Source: Pseudomonadota bacterium
GTDB taxonomy: Bacteria > Desulfobacterota > Binatia > UBA9968
Length of the DNA stretch: 64,000 nucleotides
NCBI GenBank assembly: GCA_021324155.1
Contig: JAJPJQ010000049.1
Coordinates: 178,287 to 242,286 of the forward strand
Direction of reading: 5' to 3'
In this document: positions 8,415-16,973 of the stretch, one piece after another
How the letters are laid out: the number at the start of each line of letters is the position of its first letter
Position numbering within the stretch: position 1 is the stretch's first letter
Notes under the pieces: model-generated
What the model saw: the letters and a program-made list of their open reading frames with translations, nothing else
Database searches by the model: none
What the model was told of the DNA's origin: nothing
Position numbers and translations under genes: made by a program

Positions 8415-9455
8415 ATGAAGCTACCGCATCGCGACCGCATCGACCTGGGTCCGTCGCCGTACGACACTTTCCTCGAGCGCGAGGCGATTCCCGTCGTGAA
8501 AGGCTATTTCGTCGAAGATTTGAAGGATCTCGAAGTGAAGCCGTGGAAGCGTATGGGCGCCCTCGGCTGCTACCTCAACATGGGCGGCCAGCAGGAAACC
8601 GACGCGTATGTCTGCGAGATACCCGCGGGCAGCCAGACGCTGCCGCAGCGGCATCTCTACGAAACGCTGATTTACATCGTCGCGGGCCGCGGCGCAACAA
8701 CGGTGTGGCACGATGAAAAGCGGAAGCGGACGTTCGAGTGGGGCGCCGGCGCGATCTTCGCCATCCCGCTCAACGTCTCGTATCAGCATTTCAACGTGTC
8801 GAACGAGCCGGTCAAATTTCTCGCCGGCACCAACCTGCCGCATTTACTGAATCTGTTTCACAACGAGGATTTCATTTTCCGCAATCCGTTCGAGTTCAGC
8901 GACCGCTTCGACAACGATCCGGATTTCTTTCGCAAGAACGAGCGCCTCACGACAAGGAGCTGGGAGACGAACCTGGTTCCCGACGTGAATACATTCCCGC
9001 TCGATGAATATCCGATGAAAGGCAAGGGCGTGAAGATCATGCGCTTCGGCATCGCCGGAACGGTCTACGGCTGCCATATCCAGGAATTTCCGACCGGCAG
9101 CCGCAGCCTCTTCCACCGCCACGGGCCCGGCGCGATCGTCTGCGTCACGCAGGGAACGGGCTATGCGATGGTCTGGCGCGAGGAGGACAAAGAGCGCACG
9201 CGCTTCGAGATCCGGCCCGGCTCGATCTACTCGCCGGGCGACCTCATGTATCACGGCCACTTCAACACCGGGCCGACGCCGATGCGCCACTTCGCCATGC
9301 GCGGCCGGAGCCCGAAGTACAGCCAGGACCGCTATCGCCCCACGCTCCATGACATGCTGCCGCTCGACATGGAGCCGCCGGAAGTCCACAAAGAATATCT
9401 CGCGGAGATCGCGCGCAACGGCATCAAGGAAGCGGTCTCCATCGTCCAGGAATAA
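8415..9455 (+). CDS. Bicupin protein, ring-cleavage-dioxygenase-like
   Basis: The 346-residue protein has two cupin barrels. The first contains QRHLYETLIYIVAGRG (about residues 77-92). The second contains FHRHGPGAIVCVTQG (about 228-242) and the late metal-ligand strand YHGHFNTGPTPMRHF. His, His and Glu ligands would bind Fe(II) or another divalent metal. Gentisate- or hydroxynaphthoate-type ring-cleavage dioxygenases and some isomerases share this fold; the reaction here is unknown. It is the first gene of the long plus-strand operon and is paralogous to the gene at 15789. Confidence 0.8.
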   Translation: MKLPHRDRIDLGPSPYDTFLEREAIPVVKGYFVEDLKDLEVKPWKRMGALGCYLNMGGQQETDAYVCEIPAGSQTLPQRHLYETLIYIVAGRGATTVWHDEKRKRTFEWGAGAIFAIPLNVSYQHFNVSNEPVKFLAGTNLPHLLNLFHNEDFIFRNPFEFSDRFDNDPDFFRKNERLTTRSWETNLVPDVNTFPLDEYPMKGKGVKIMRFGIAGTVYGCHIQEFPTGSRSLFHRHGPGAIVCVTQGTGYAMVWREEDKERTRFEIRPGSIYSPGDLMYHGHFNTGPTPMRHFAMRGRSPKYSQDRYRPTLHDMLPLDMEPPEVHKEYLAEIARNGIKEAVSIVQE

Positions 9456-9468
9456 TTAAGGAGAAAAA

Positions 9469-10926
9469 ATGGAACAGCTCGCATACCACGATCTCAGATC
9501 TTTCGTCGAAGCGGCGAAAAAAGTCAGCGATTGGAAACAGATCGACGGCGCCGACTGGGACGGCGAGATCGGCGCGCTCGTCGAATCGACCGCCGAGCTC
9601 GTACCGCAGCCGCCGATGCTCATCTTCGACAAAATCAAAGGCTATCCGGCCGGCCACCGAGTGCTCAGCCTGCCGTACGCCGCCTACAAGCGCGTCGCGC
9701 TCTCGTTCGGCCTCTCGACCGAGATGAGCAAGCTCGAATTGGTTCGCGCCATCGCGCGCAAGATCAAATCGACCAAGCCGATCCCGCCGCGCGAGGTGAA
9801 GACTTCGCCGCTGATGGAAAACGTGATGGAAGGCGACCGGGTCGATCTCTTGAAGTTCCCGGCGCTCCGCTTTCACGAGCAGGACGGCGGCCGCTACATC
9901 GGCACCGGCGACTGCCTGATCAACGCCGACATCGAGGGCGGCTTCATCAACATGGGCACGTATCGCATGCAGCTGCACGAGAAAAATTTGCTCGGCCTAT
10001 GGATGAGCCCGGGCCAGCACGGCCGGCTTGTCTGCATGAAATACTGGGAGCAGGGGAAGAGCTGCCCCGTCGTCGTCACCTTCGGCCAGCACCCGATGGT
10101 GTTCGCGCTGTCGCATACGAAGATCGCCTGGGGCCAATCGGAAATCGATCACGCGGGCGGACTCATCGGCGCGCCCGTCGACATCATCCGCGGACCGCAT
10201 ACCGGCCTGCCGATTCCGGCGAGCTCGGAGATCGCCCTCGAAGGCGAAGTCCCGCCGCCGAAAATGGAGTCGCGCGCCGAAGGTCCGTTCGGCGAATGGC
10301 CGGGATATTATTCCGGCGGCACGATCGGCACCGGCGAGCAGCAGCCGGTGATCAAGGTGAAAGCGATCTATCACCGCAACGACCCGATCCTCGAAGACGA
10401 GGCGCCGCTCTGGCCCGGCGCGGTCAAGATCGACGCCAACCCGACGGCGGGAATTCTCTGGGATCAACTCGAAAGCGCCGGCATCCAGGACATCGTCGGC
10501 GTTTACAATCACACGTCGTATCTCTGCGTCGTCGCCATCAAGCAGCGCTACGCCGGCCACGCCAAGCAGGCGGGCCTCGCCGCGCTCGCCTGCTCGTCCT
10601 CGGCGCGCAACGGCCGCTACGTCGTGGTCGTCGACGAGGACATCGATCCCAGCAACATCAAGGAAGTCATGTGGGCGATGATGACGCGCGTCGACCCGGC
10701 GACCAATATCGATCTCATCGACGGCTGCTGGTCGACGCCGCTCGATCCGCGCATGCCGCCGTCGAAGCGCGAAAACCGCGACCACACCAACAGCCGCGCG
10801 GTTTTTTACGCCGTGCGGCCGTTCGAGTGGCGCGATAAATTTCCCAAAGTCTCGCGCACCAGCCGCGAGCTGCGCGAGGCGGTAGTGAAGAAATTTTCGG
10901 GTATCGTGCCGTTCCCGAAAGGATAA
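9469..10926 (+). CDS. UbiD-family decarboxylase (second)
   Basis: The 485-residue prenyl-FMN-dependent decarboxylase type keeps the catalytic arginine in NMGTYR (R166) and the Glu pair in EGPFGE (E271, E276). The start follows AAGGAGAAAAA, and the gene is 13 bases after the bicupin, so the two are co-transcribed. It is closer in sequence to the UbiD at 52352 (shared YRGDG-like and EGPFGEWxGYY stretches) than to the other two. The substrate is unknown. Confidence 0.92.
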   Translation: MEQLAYHDLRSFVEAAKKVSDWKQIDGADWDGEIGALVESTAELVPQPPMLIFDKIKGYPAGHRVLSLPYAAYKRVALSFGLSTEMSKLELVRAIARKIKSTKPIPPREVKTSPLMENVMEGDRVDLLKFPALRFHEQDGGRYIGTGDCLINADIEGGFINMGTYRMQLHEKNLLGLWMSPGQHGRLVCMKYWEQGKSCPVVVTFGQHPMVFALSHTKIAWGQSEIDHAGGLIGAPVDIIRGPHTGLPIPASSEIALEGEVPPPKMESRAEGPFGEWPGYYSGGTIGTGEQQPVIKVKAIYHRNDPILEDEAPLWPGAVKIDANPTAGILWDQLESAGIQDIVGVYNHTSYLCVVAIKQRYAGHAKQAGLAALACSSSARNGRYVVVVDEDIDPSNIKEVMWAMMTRVDPATNIDLIDGCWSTPLDPRMPPSKRENRDHTNSRAVFYAVRPFEWRDKFPKVSRTSRELREAVVKKFSGIVPFPKG

Positions 10927-10935
10927 GGAGAACGT

Positions 10936-11006
10936 GCTTCGACAGGCTTGGCACGGACGGAAAGGAAATTAGTACCTCAATCCGTTCGCCGTGAGCCTGT
11001 CGAAAA
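10936..11006. repeat. Long imperfect inverted repeat within the operon
   Basis: GCTTCGACAGGCT at 10936-10948 is mirrored by AGCCTGTCGAAAAGC starting at 10994, with further partial pairing inward (GGACGGA against TCCGTTC). It fills the 98-base gap between the UbiD and solute-binding protein genes. This type of palindromic intergenic repeat is common in many proteobacterial genomes. It could form a hairpin on the mRNA. Confidence 0.6.
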
Positions 11007-11024
11007 GCTCCGAGATTTTCCGAA

Positions 11025-12122
11025 ATGAATAGATTCGCTTCATTCATAACGTTTTCGCTCGGAATATTGCTTTTCACCGCGCCCGCGTTCGCCCAATCCG
11101 AATGGGAAAAGACACTCGCCGCCGCGCGAAAAGAAGGCACGCTCGTCGTCGGCATTCCCGCGAGCGTCGAATTGCGCAAGGCGCTGGAGTCGACCTTCCC
11201 CGCGAAATTTAAAATTCCGCTGGAGCTCTCGCCGAGCCGCGGGCCGGAGAACGCGAATCGCATCATCAGCGAGCACAAGGCGGGCGTGCGCTACTTCGAT
11301 CTCTTCATCTCCGGCGGCGCGACGCCGCTCTCGCTCGTCGCCGAAGGCGCCGCCGACGAGCTGCAACCGTATATGATCGCGCCCGAGGTGCGCGATCCGA
11401 AGAACTGGTGGGGCGGCCATATCTGGGAGGACAACGTCAGCACGAAGAAATACGCTTACGCGTTTCAGTGCTACACGAGCGAAACGTTTTGGTACAATAC
11501 GTCGCTGGTCGGGAAGAACGAGCTGCGCTCGTACGACGATCTGCTCAACGCCAAGTGGAAGGGACGGATCGGCTTTCTCGATCCACGCAACCCCGGCTCG
11601 GGCCAGAACACCTGGACGTTTCTATGGAAGATTAAAGGCGAAGATTATTTGAAAAAGCTCGCGCAGCACGATCTGCTGGTCACGCAAAACCAGCGGCAAC
11701 TCGCCGAGGCACTGGCGAAAGGGAAACTTGCCTTTACGATCGGCCTCAGCCATTACACCTACGAGGGCTTTTTAAAGGCCGGTCTGCCGGTGAGCCCGAT
11801 CGGCGAGCTCAAGGAAGGCGGCCAGGCGAATAACGGCAGCGGCGTGCTGACGGTGGTCAAAAATCCCCCGCACCCGAACGCGACCAAAGTTTTCGTCACT
11901 TGGTTCCTCGGCAAAGAGGGCCAGGAGCTTTACGGCAAAGCGATGATTCAGGGAAGCCGGCGCTTCGACGTCGACACGAAATGGCTGACGGAGTACGGCA
12001 TCGAAGGCTGCAAGGATGTCATGACCGTCGACGATTATTATCGATTGGAGACGCATCTCGAATCTTCCGTACAAAAACTGCGCAATCCGGCGATCGCGCT
12101 CGCGTCGAAGATTTTGAAATAA
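11025..12122 (+). CDS. ABC importer solute-binding protein, Fe3+/polyamine-type fold (SBP 1)
   Basis: The 365-residue secreted protein has a signal peptide (MNRFASFITFSLGILLFTAP, then AFAQ). The mature part is a periplasmic-binding fold of the AfuA/FbpA type. It shares the block KNWWGGHIWEDN and the downstream pattern WKGRIGFLDPRNPGSGQ with the proteins at 14655, 24783 and 25901. None shows an obvious iron-binding tyrosine pair, and all sit with aromatic-acid enzymes. An organic acid ligand is therefore more likely than iron (inference). Confidence 0.85.
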   Translation: MNRFASFITFSLGILLFTAPAFAQSEWEKTLAAARKEGTLVVGIPASVELRKALESTFPAKFKIPLELSPSRGPENANRIISEHKAGVRYFDLFISGGATPLSLVAEGAADELQPYMIAPEVRDPKNWWGGHIWEDNVSTKKYAYAFQCYTSETFWYNTSLVGKNELRSYDDLLNAKWKGRIGFLDPRNPGSGQNTWTFLWKIKGEDYLKKLAQHDLLVTQNQRQLAEALAKGKLAFTIGLSHYTYEGFLKAGLPVSPIGELKEGGQANNGSGVLTVVKNPPHPNATKVFVTWFLGKEGQELYGKAMIQGSRRFDVDTKWLTEYGIEGCKDVMTVDDYYRLETHLESSVQKLRNPAIALASKILK

Positions 12123-12139
12123 TCGAGAGGGGCGTTGCC

Positions 12140-13417
12140 ATGATCACGCAAGAAGAAAACGATTTGTTGACGCGCACCGGCAAGGGGACGCCGGCGGGCG
12201 AGCTGCTCCGCCGCTACTGGCAGCCGGTCGCGCTCGCCGAAGAGCTGCCGCAGGGAGGCGCGCCGCTGCCCGTAAAAATTCTCGGCGAAGAGCTGGCGCT
12301 CTTTCGCGACGATCACGGGCGCCCCGGCCTGTTGGGGATCCACTGCTCGCACCGCGGCACCGACTTGAGCTACGGCCGTGTCGAGAACGGCGGGCTCCGT
12401 TGCCTTTATCACGGGTGGCTCTACGACATTAAAGGGCGCTGTCTCGAGCAGCCCGGCGAGCCGAACTGCGGCGAGCACCGCGACAGCATCCGCCATTTGG
12501 CTTATCCGTGCGAGGAGTCCGGCGGCATCATCTTCACATATATGGGCCCCGGCGAGCCGCCGCTTTTGCCCCAGTACGATTTTCTTATCGCCCCCGCCGA
12601 GCGGCGCTACTCGAATAAAATTTATCACGAGTGCAACTATCTCCAGGCGAACGAAGGCAATATCGATCCCGTGCACCTGTCGTTCCTCCACCGCTTCTAC
12701 GAAACGCCGCAGGGCCGCTACACCGGCGTGCGCAACACGGAGGACTCGCATTACAACCTCGTTGGACGCGATCTCGCGCCGACGATCGACGTCGAGCGCA
12801 CCGACTTCGGCGTGCGCATTTATACGACGCGCAACCAGCCGGGCGGCAACGTGTACCTGCGCGTCACCTACTTCATCATGCCGAATCTGAGCGCCTTTCC
12901 CGGGCAGACCGGTGGCGAAGGCTACTCGGTCAACTGGCACGTGCCGATCGACGACGAACATCACTGGAAATATACGTTCGTCTACAGCCGCGAAGCGGCG
13001 CTCGACAAGGGCATGATCCACCGCGCGCGCTCCGAGGTCGGCCCGGACTACAAATTGGTCCGCAACCGCGCCAACCGTTTCAACCAGGACCGCGAAGAGA
13101 TGAAGACGAAGACCTTCTCCGGCATGGGCTACGGCTTTCAGGCGCACGATCTGTTCGCGACGTCGAGCCAGGGGCCGGTCCAGGATCGGACGAACGAGCA
13201 CGTGATCACCTCCGATAAGCCGATCATCGCCGCACGAAAGCTCATGGAGAAAGCGATCAAAGATATCCAGGAAGGACGCGAGCCGCCGCACGTCGTGCGC
13301 GATCCGCGCGCGAACCGCTTTCCGCACATGCAGGTCATCTCCGACCTGATCCCCGGCTCGACCGACATCAAACAGCACACGAAAAAGGCCGAGGAAGAGG
13401 CCAAGGCGCGCCTGTGA
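12140..13417 (+). CDS. Rieske [2Fe-2S] aromatic oxygenase, phthalate dioxygenase-like
   Basis: The 425-residue protein starts at ATG 12140, after GAGAGGGG and 17 bases after SBP 1. The Rieske ligands are C69, H71, C88 and H91. The iron site is D176-x2-H179-x4-H184 in NIDPVHLSFLH. Sequence style matches the phthalate 4,5-dioxygenase oxygenase component. Its last codons overlap the start of a Gfo/Idh dehydrogenase, the family that includes phthalate cis-dihydrodiol dehydrogenase, so the two may act in sequence on one ring. Confidence 0.92.
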   Translation: MITQEENDLLTRTGKGTPAGELLRRYWQPVALAEELPQGGAPLPVKILGEELALFRDDHGRPGLLGIHCSHRGTDLSYGRVENGGLRCLYHGWLYDIKGRCLEQPGEPNCGEHRDSIRHLAYPCEESGGIIFTYMGPGEPPLLPQYDFLIAPAERRYSNKIYHECNYLQANEGNIDPVHLSFLHRFYETPQGRYTGVRNTEDSHYNLVGRDLAPTIDVERTDFGVRIYTTRNQPGGNVYLRVTYFIMPNLSAFPGQTGGEGYSVNWHVPIDDEHHWKYTFVYSREAALDKGMIHRARSEVGPDYKLVRNRANRFNQDREEMKTKTFSGMGYGFQAHDLFATSSQGPVQDRTNEHVITSDKPIIAARKLMEKAIKDIQEGREPPHVVRDPRANRFPHMQVISDLIPGSTDIKQHTKKAEEEAKARL

Positions 13418-14601
13418 CCCCGCTCAGGATGGGCATGGCGGGGCTCGGGGTCGCGAGCACGCAGATCCTGCCGCCCGTTTCGAAGCTGCCCTATGTGAAG
13501 GTCGCCGCCGCGGCCGACACGCGCCGCGACGCGCTCGATAAATTCCATAACGAATACGGCGCCGAGGTCTTCACGAGTTTCGAGGCGATGTGCGACAGCC
13601 CGAACGTCGATTTCGTCTACATCGCGACGCCGAACGACCTGCACGCCAAGCACGCGATCGCCGCCGCCGAGCGCGGCAAGCACGTGATCGTCGAGAAGCC
13701 GATGGCGATGACGCTGGACGAATGCGAGGCGATGAACGCCGCGGCGGAGAAGCATGGCGTCAAACTCCTCTGCGGCCACACGCACAGCTTCGATCCGCCG
13801 ATCCGGAAAATCCGCGAGATCGTCGCCAGCGGCGAGCTTGGAAAGCTCCGCATGATCCACACGTGGAACTACAATGAGTTCATGTACCGCCCGCGCATGA
13901 GGCACGAGCTCGCGATGAGCCACGGCGTCGTGCTCAATCAAGGCCCGCACCACGTCGACGTCGTGCGGCTCATCGGCGGCGGCATGGTCAAGAGCGTGCG
14001 CGCGACCACCGGCGTCTGGGACGCGGCGCGCGGGCACGAAGGCAGCTACGTCTGCTATCTGGAATTCGAGGACGGCGCCGCCGCGACGCTCGTCTACAGC
14101 GGCTACGGCTTCTTCGACACCGCCGAGCTTTTCGGCTGGGTCGGCGAGGGCGGCCAGCCGCGCGCGCCCGAGACCAATGCGAACGTGCGAAAGCGTCTGA
14201 GCGGCATTTCGAGCGCGCAGGAAGAGGAGATGCTGAAGGAGCAGATGCGCTACGGCGGCCGGCGCGAAGGCGAGTTCAGCCACGACTGGCAGGGCGAGCG
14301 CCATCAGCCGTTCTTCGGCTTCACGCTCGTGAGCTGCGATAAAGGCGATATCCGCCAGTCGCCCGACGGCCTGATCGTCTACGGCGAGGAAGGCAGGAGA
14401 GAAGTCGCGCTCCCGGGCGGCAAGCGCGGGCGCGAGGCGGAAGTCGACGAACTCTACCAGGCGATCACGCAAAATCGTCCGGTCTTCCATGACGGCCGCT
14501 GGGGCGAAGCGACATTGGAAGTATGCCTTGCGATGCTCGAATCGGCGAAAGAGAAGCGGGAAATTTACATGAAGCACCAAAGGCCGGTTGCAAATCATTA
14601 A
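13414..14601 (+). CDS. Gfo/Idh/MocA-family oxidoreductase, possible cis-dihydrodiol dehydrogenase
   Basis: The 395-residue protein starts at GTG 13414, overlapping the Rieske stop by four bases. It has an N-terminal Rossmann domain (MAGLGVASTQILPP, then DFVYIATPNDLHAKHA) with the family signature EKPMAMTLDEC. The C-terminal alpha/beta domain has the substrate His region NQGPHHVDVVRLIGGG. The phthalate 4,5-cis-dihydrodiol dehydrogenase (Pht4) belongs to this family, and overlap with a Rieske dioxygenase gene supports that role (inference). Other sugar or inositol dehydrogenase roles are possible. Confidence 0.82.
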   Translation: MTPLRMGMAGLGVASTQILPPVSKLPYVKVAAAADTRRDALDKFHNEYGAEVFTSFEAMCDSPNVDFVYIATPNDLHAKHAIAAAERGKHVIVEKPMAMTLDECEAMNAAAEKHGVKLLCGHTHSFDPPIRKIREIVASGELGKLRMIHTWNYNEFMYRPRMRHELAMSHGVVLNQGPHHVDVVRLIGGGMVKSVRATTGVWDAARGHEGSYVCYLEFEDGAAATLVYSGYGFFDTAELFGWVGEGGQPRAPETNANVRKRLSGISSAQEEEMLKEQMRYGGRREGEFSHDWQGERHQPFFGFTLVSCDKGDIRQSPDGLIVYGEEGRREVALPGGKRGREAEVDELYQAITQNRPVFHDGRWGEATLEVCLAMLESAKEKREIYMKHQRPVANH

Positions 14602-14654
14602 GCCATGCGGATAATAACGCCTCGCAAGTGATTCGCGCTCGATCCTTTCGTTTC

Positions 14655-15773
14655 GTGAAAATCGAACAGTTAAAACTTTTTGGTTGCGTCGGGCTGCTCG
14701 TCTGCCTCATGCACGCCGGTCTCGGCCTTGCTGCTGAATCCAAGTCGTCCTGGGACGCCGCGCTGGCCGACGCGCGCAAAGAAGGCAAGCTCGTCCTCGG
14801 CCTGCCGCCGAACGCGGAATTGCGCAAGCAGATCGAGCCGCTGTTCAAGTCGCGCTTCGGCATCGAGATCGAGACATTCTCAGCCGTGGGCCCGGACATC
14901 GCCAACCGCATCGTCTCGGAGTCGAGGGCCGGCGTGCGCTACTTCGACGCGCTGATCTTCGGCTCGTGCACCGGCTTGCCGCTGATCCATTCGGGCGCGT
15001 TCGAGCCTATCGATTCCTACATGATCCTGCCGGAAGTGAAGGACGTGAAATACTGGTGGGGCGGCCATCTCTGGATGGACAACGTCAGCGCGACACGGCT
15101 TTTTTATTCCTTCATCGCGATCAAAGGGACCGAAGGGCTGTGGCACAACACCAGTCTCGTCAAAGCGGACGAAGTCCGCTCGTTCGACGATCTCCTCGAT
15201 CCGCGATGGAAGAGCCGGATCGGCTTCAGCGACCCGCGCGTGCCGGGCTCCGGCCTATCGCTCTGGTCGTTTCTTTGGGACATCAAGGGCGAGGAGTACC
15301 TCAAAAAACTCGCGCGTCAGGAGCTGTTCGTGAGCCGCAATCTGCGGCAGATCGGCGACGCGCTCGCCAAGGGCAAGCTCGCGCTCACGCTCGGCATCGG
15401 CTACGCGCAGCTCGAGCCGTTCATCAAGGAAGGCCTGCCGGTGAAAGAACTGCCTGAGCCGCGCGAGGGGCTGCCCGCGAGCAACGCGTACGGCACGGTC
15501 GGCGTGGTCAAGAATCCGCCGCATCCTGCGGCGACGAAAGTATTCGTCAACTGGCTCTTGTCTAAGGAAGGCCAGGAGTTCTATACCAAGGTGATGCTGC
15601 AGGCGACGCGGCGCCTCGACGTCGATACCAGGTGGCTCGCCAAGCACAGCGCCGAGGCGGCGAAGGATACGATGAGCTTCAAGGACTACGACCGATTAAG
15701 AAATCATCTCGAAGACAAATGCGCCAGTATCCGCGAGCCGTCGAGGAAATTCGCGGAGACCATTCTTAAATAA
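14655..15773 (+). CDS. ABC importer solute-binding protein (SBP 2)
   Basis: The 372-residue protein probably starts at GTG 14655 (VKIEQLKLFGCVGLLVCLM), because the signal peptide begins there. The frame is open upstream to 14523 but that part overlaps the dehydrogenase gene. The mature protein is paralogous to SBP 1 (YWWGGHLWMDN, WKSRIGFSDPRVPGSG). The operon position, one gene before the ABC permease, suggests this is the permease's direct partner. Confidence 0.83.
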   Translation: MKIEQLKLFGCVGLLVCLMHAGLGLAAESKSSWDAALADARKEGKLVLGLPPNAELRKQIEPLFKSRFGIEIETFSAVGPDIANRIVSESRAGVRYFDALIFGSCTGLPLIHSGAFEPIDSYMILPEVKDVKYWWGGHLWMDNVSATRLFYSFIAIKGTEGLWHNTSLVKADEVRSFDDLLDPRWKSRIGFSDPRVPGSGLSLWSFLWDIKGEEYLKKLARQELFVSRNLRQIGDALAKGKLALTLGIGYAQLEPFIKEGLPVKELPEPREGLPASNAYGTVGVVKNPPHPAATKVFVNWLLSKEGQEFYTKVMLQATRRLDVDTRWLAKHSAEAAKDTMSFKDYDRLRNHLEDKCASIREPSRKFAETILK

Positions 15774-15788
15774 AGGAGCGAATGCCGG

Positions 15789-16928
15789 ATGGCTGCAAAC
15801 GATCGCGTCAAAGATTTAATGGCGGCGTTCGAAAAGACCGCCTATTTTCAATGGATGAGGCGCCAGGGCATCCCCGTCGTCGACGGCTACGGCGTCGAGG
15901 ACGTGCGCAACATCGCGATGAAGCCGTGGGAGAAGATCGGCGGCAACGCGTCGTTTATCAATCTCTACGGCATGGAAGGCGTCACCGGCATGTACGTCGC
16001 GGAAATTCCTCCCGGCGGCGCGCTTAAGCCCGAGAAGCATTTTTACGAGAAGGTGACCGTGATTCTGAGCGGCCACGGCGCGACCGAGGTCTGGCACGAC
16101 GGGGGGCGCAAGCAATCGTTCGAGTGGGGGCCGTGGAGCCTGTTCGCGCCGCCTATGAATACCTCGCACCGCATGGTGAACGGCGGGCGCGAGCCGGTAA
16201 AATTTTTAGCCGTGACCAACGCGCCGCTGCTCTTCGACATCGTCCACAACGAGGAATTCCTCTTCAATTGCCCGTACAATTTCGGCGACCGCTACTCGGG
16301 CGCGGAGGGATTCTTCAACGTCGGCACGAAGCGCTACGAGACCGGCATGCAGCACATCTGGGAGACGAACTTCATCATGGACATTCAGTCCGCCTCCCTC
16401 GACAACCGCGAAGTGAAGGGCGCGGGCGTGCGCATCACGCAGTTCGAGCTGTCCGGCAACAGTCTCATCGGCCATCTGGCGCAGTGGCCCGCCGGCCGTT
16501 ATCACAAGGCGCATTATCACGGCCCGGGCGCGATTCTCTTGGGCCTGCAATCTTCGGGCTATGTGCTCCTCTGGTCGAAAGAGCTGGGCACGCGGCCATT
16601 CGAAGCCGGCCGCGCCGGCGAGGTCGTCGAGGTCAAGTGGAAAGAGGGCAGCGTCTACTGCCCGCCGGGCGGCTGGTTCCACCAGCACTTCAACACCGGG
16701 CCCAACTCCGCGCGCCATCTCGCCGTGCGCTACGGCAGCCGTCTCCATCCGATCGGCTTCAAGATCGCCGACAAGCGCAGCGAGGACGGCGTCTATATTT
16801 CCGTCAAAGACGGCGGCACGCTGATCAACTACGAGGACGAAGACCCGTACATCCGCAAGCACTACGAGGACGAGATGAAACGGACCGGCGTACCGTGCGA
16901 GATGCCGCCGGTGCGGGCGAGCGCCTGA
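15789..16928 (+). CDS. Bicupin protein (second)
   Basis: The 379-residue paralogue of the 8415 protein has first barrel motif KPEKHFYEKVTVILSGHG, second barrel motif AHYHGPGAILLGLQSSG, and the ligand strand FHQHFNTGPNSARHL. Shared residues such as VVDGYGVEDVRNIAMKPW against VVKGYFVEDLKDLEVKPW show common ancestry. A metal-dependent dioxygenase or isomerase role is likely; the substrate is unknown. It is 15 bases downstream of SBP 2. Confidence 0.8.
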   Translation: MAANDRVKDLMAAFEKTAYFQWMRRQGIPVVDGYGVEDVRNIAMKPWEKIGGNASFINLYGMEGVTGMYVAEIPPGGALKPEKHFYEKVTVILSGHGATEVWHDGGRKQSFEWGPWSLFAPPMNTSHRMVNGGREPVKFLAVTNAPLLFDIVHNEEFLFNCPYNFGDRYSGAEGFFNVGTKRYETGMQHIWETNFIMDIQSASLDNREVKGAGVRITQFELSGNSLIGHLAQWPAGRYHKAHYHGPGAILLGLQSSGYVLLWSKELGTRPFEAGRAGEVVEVKWKEGSVYCPPGGWFHQHFNTGPNSARHLAVRYGSRLHPIGFKIADKRSEDGVYISVKDGGTLINYEDEDPYIRKHYEDEMKRTGVPCEMPPVRASA

Positions 16929-16973
16929 TTTGCCGCGCGAAGTCCGTTGTGACATGATGCGCTTGATCCAACG

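Noticed and set aside
9531..10838. 435-codon plus-strand frame inside the second UbiD
   Set aside because: Arg-rich out-of-frame shadow; the UbiD frame carries R166, E271 and E276.
13138..14598. 486-codon minus-strand frame across the Gfo/Idh gene
   Set aside because: Antisense shadow; the plus-strand frame has the Rossmann and EKP motifs and is coupled to its neighbours.
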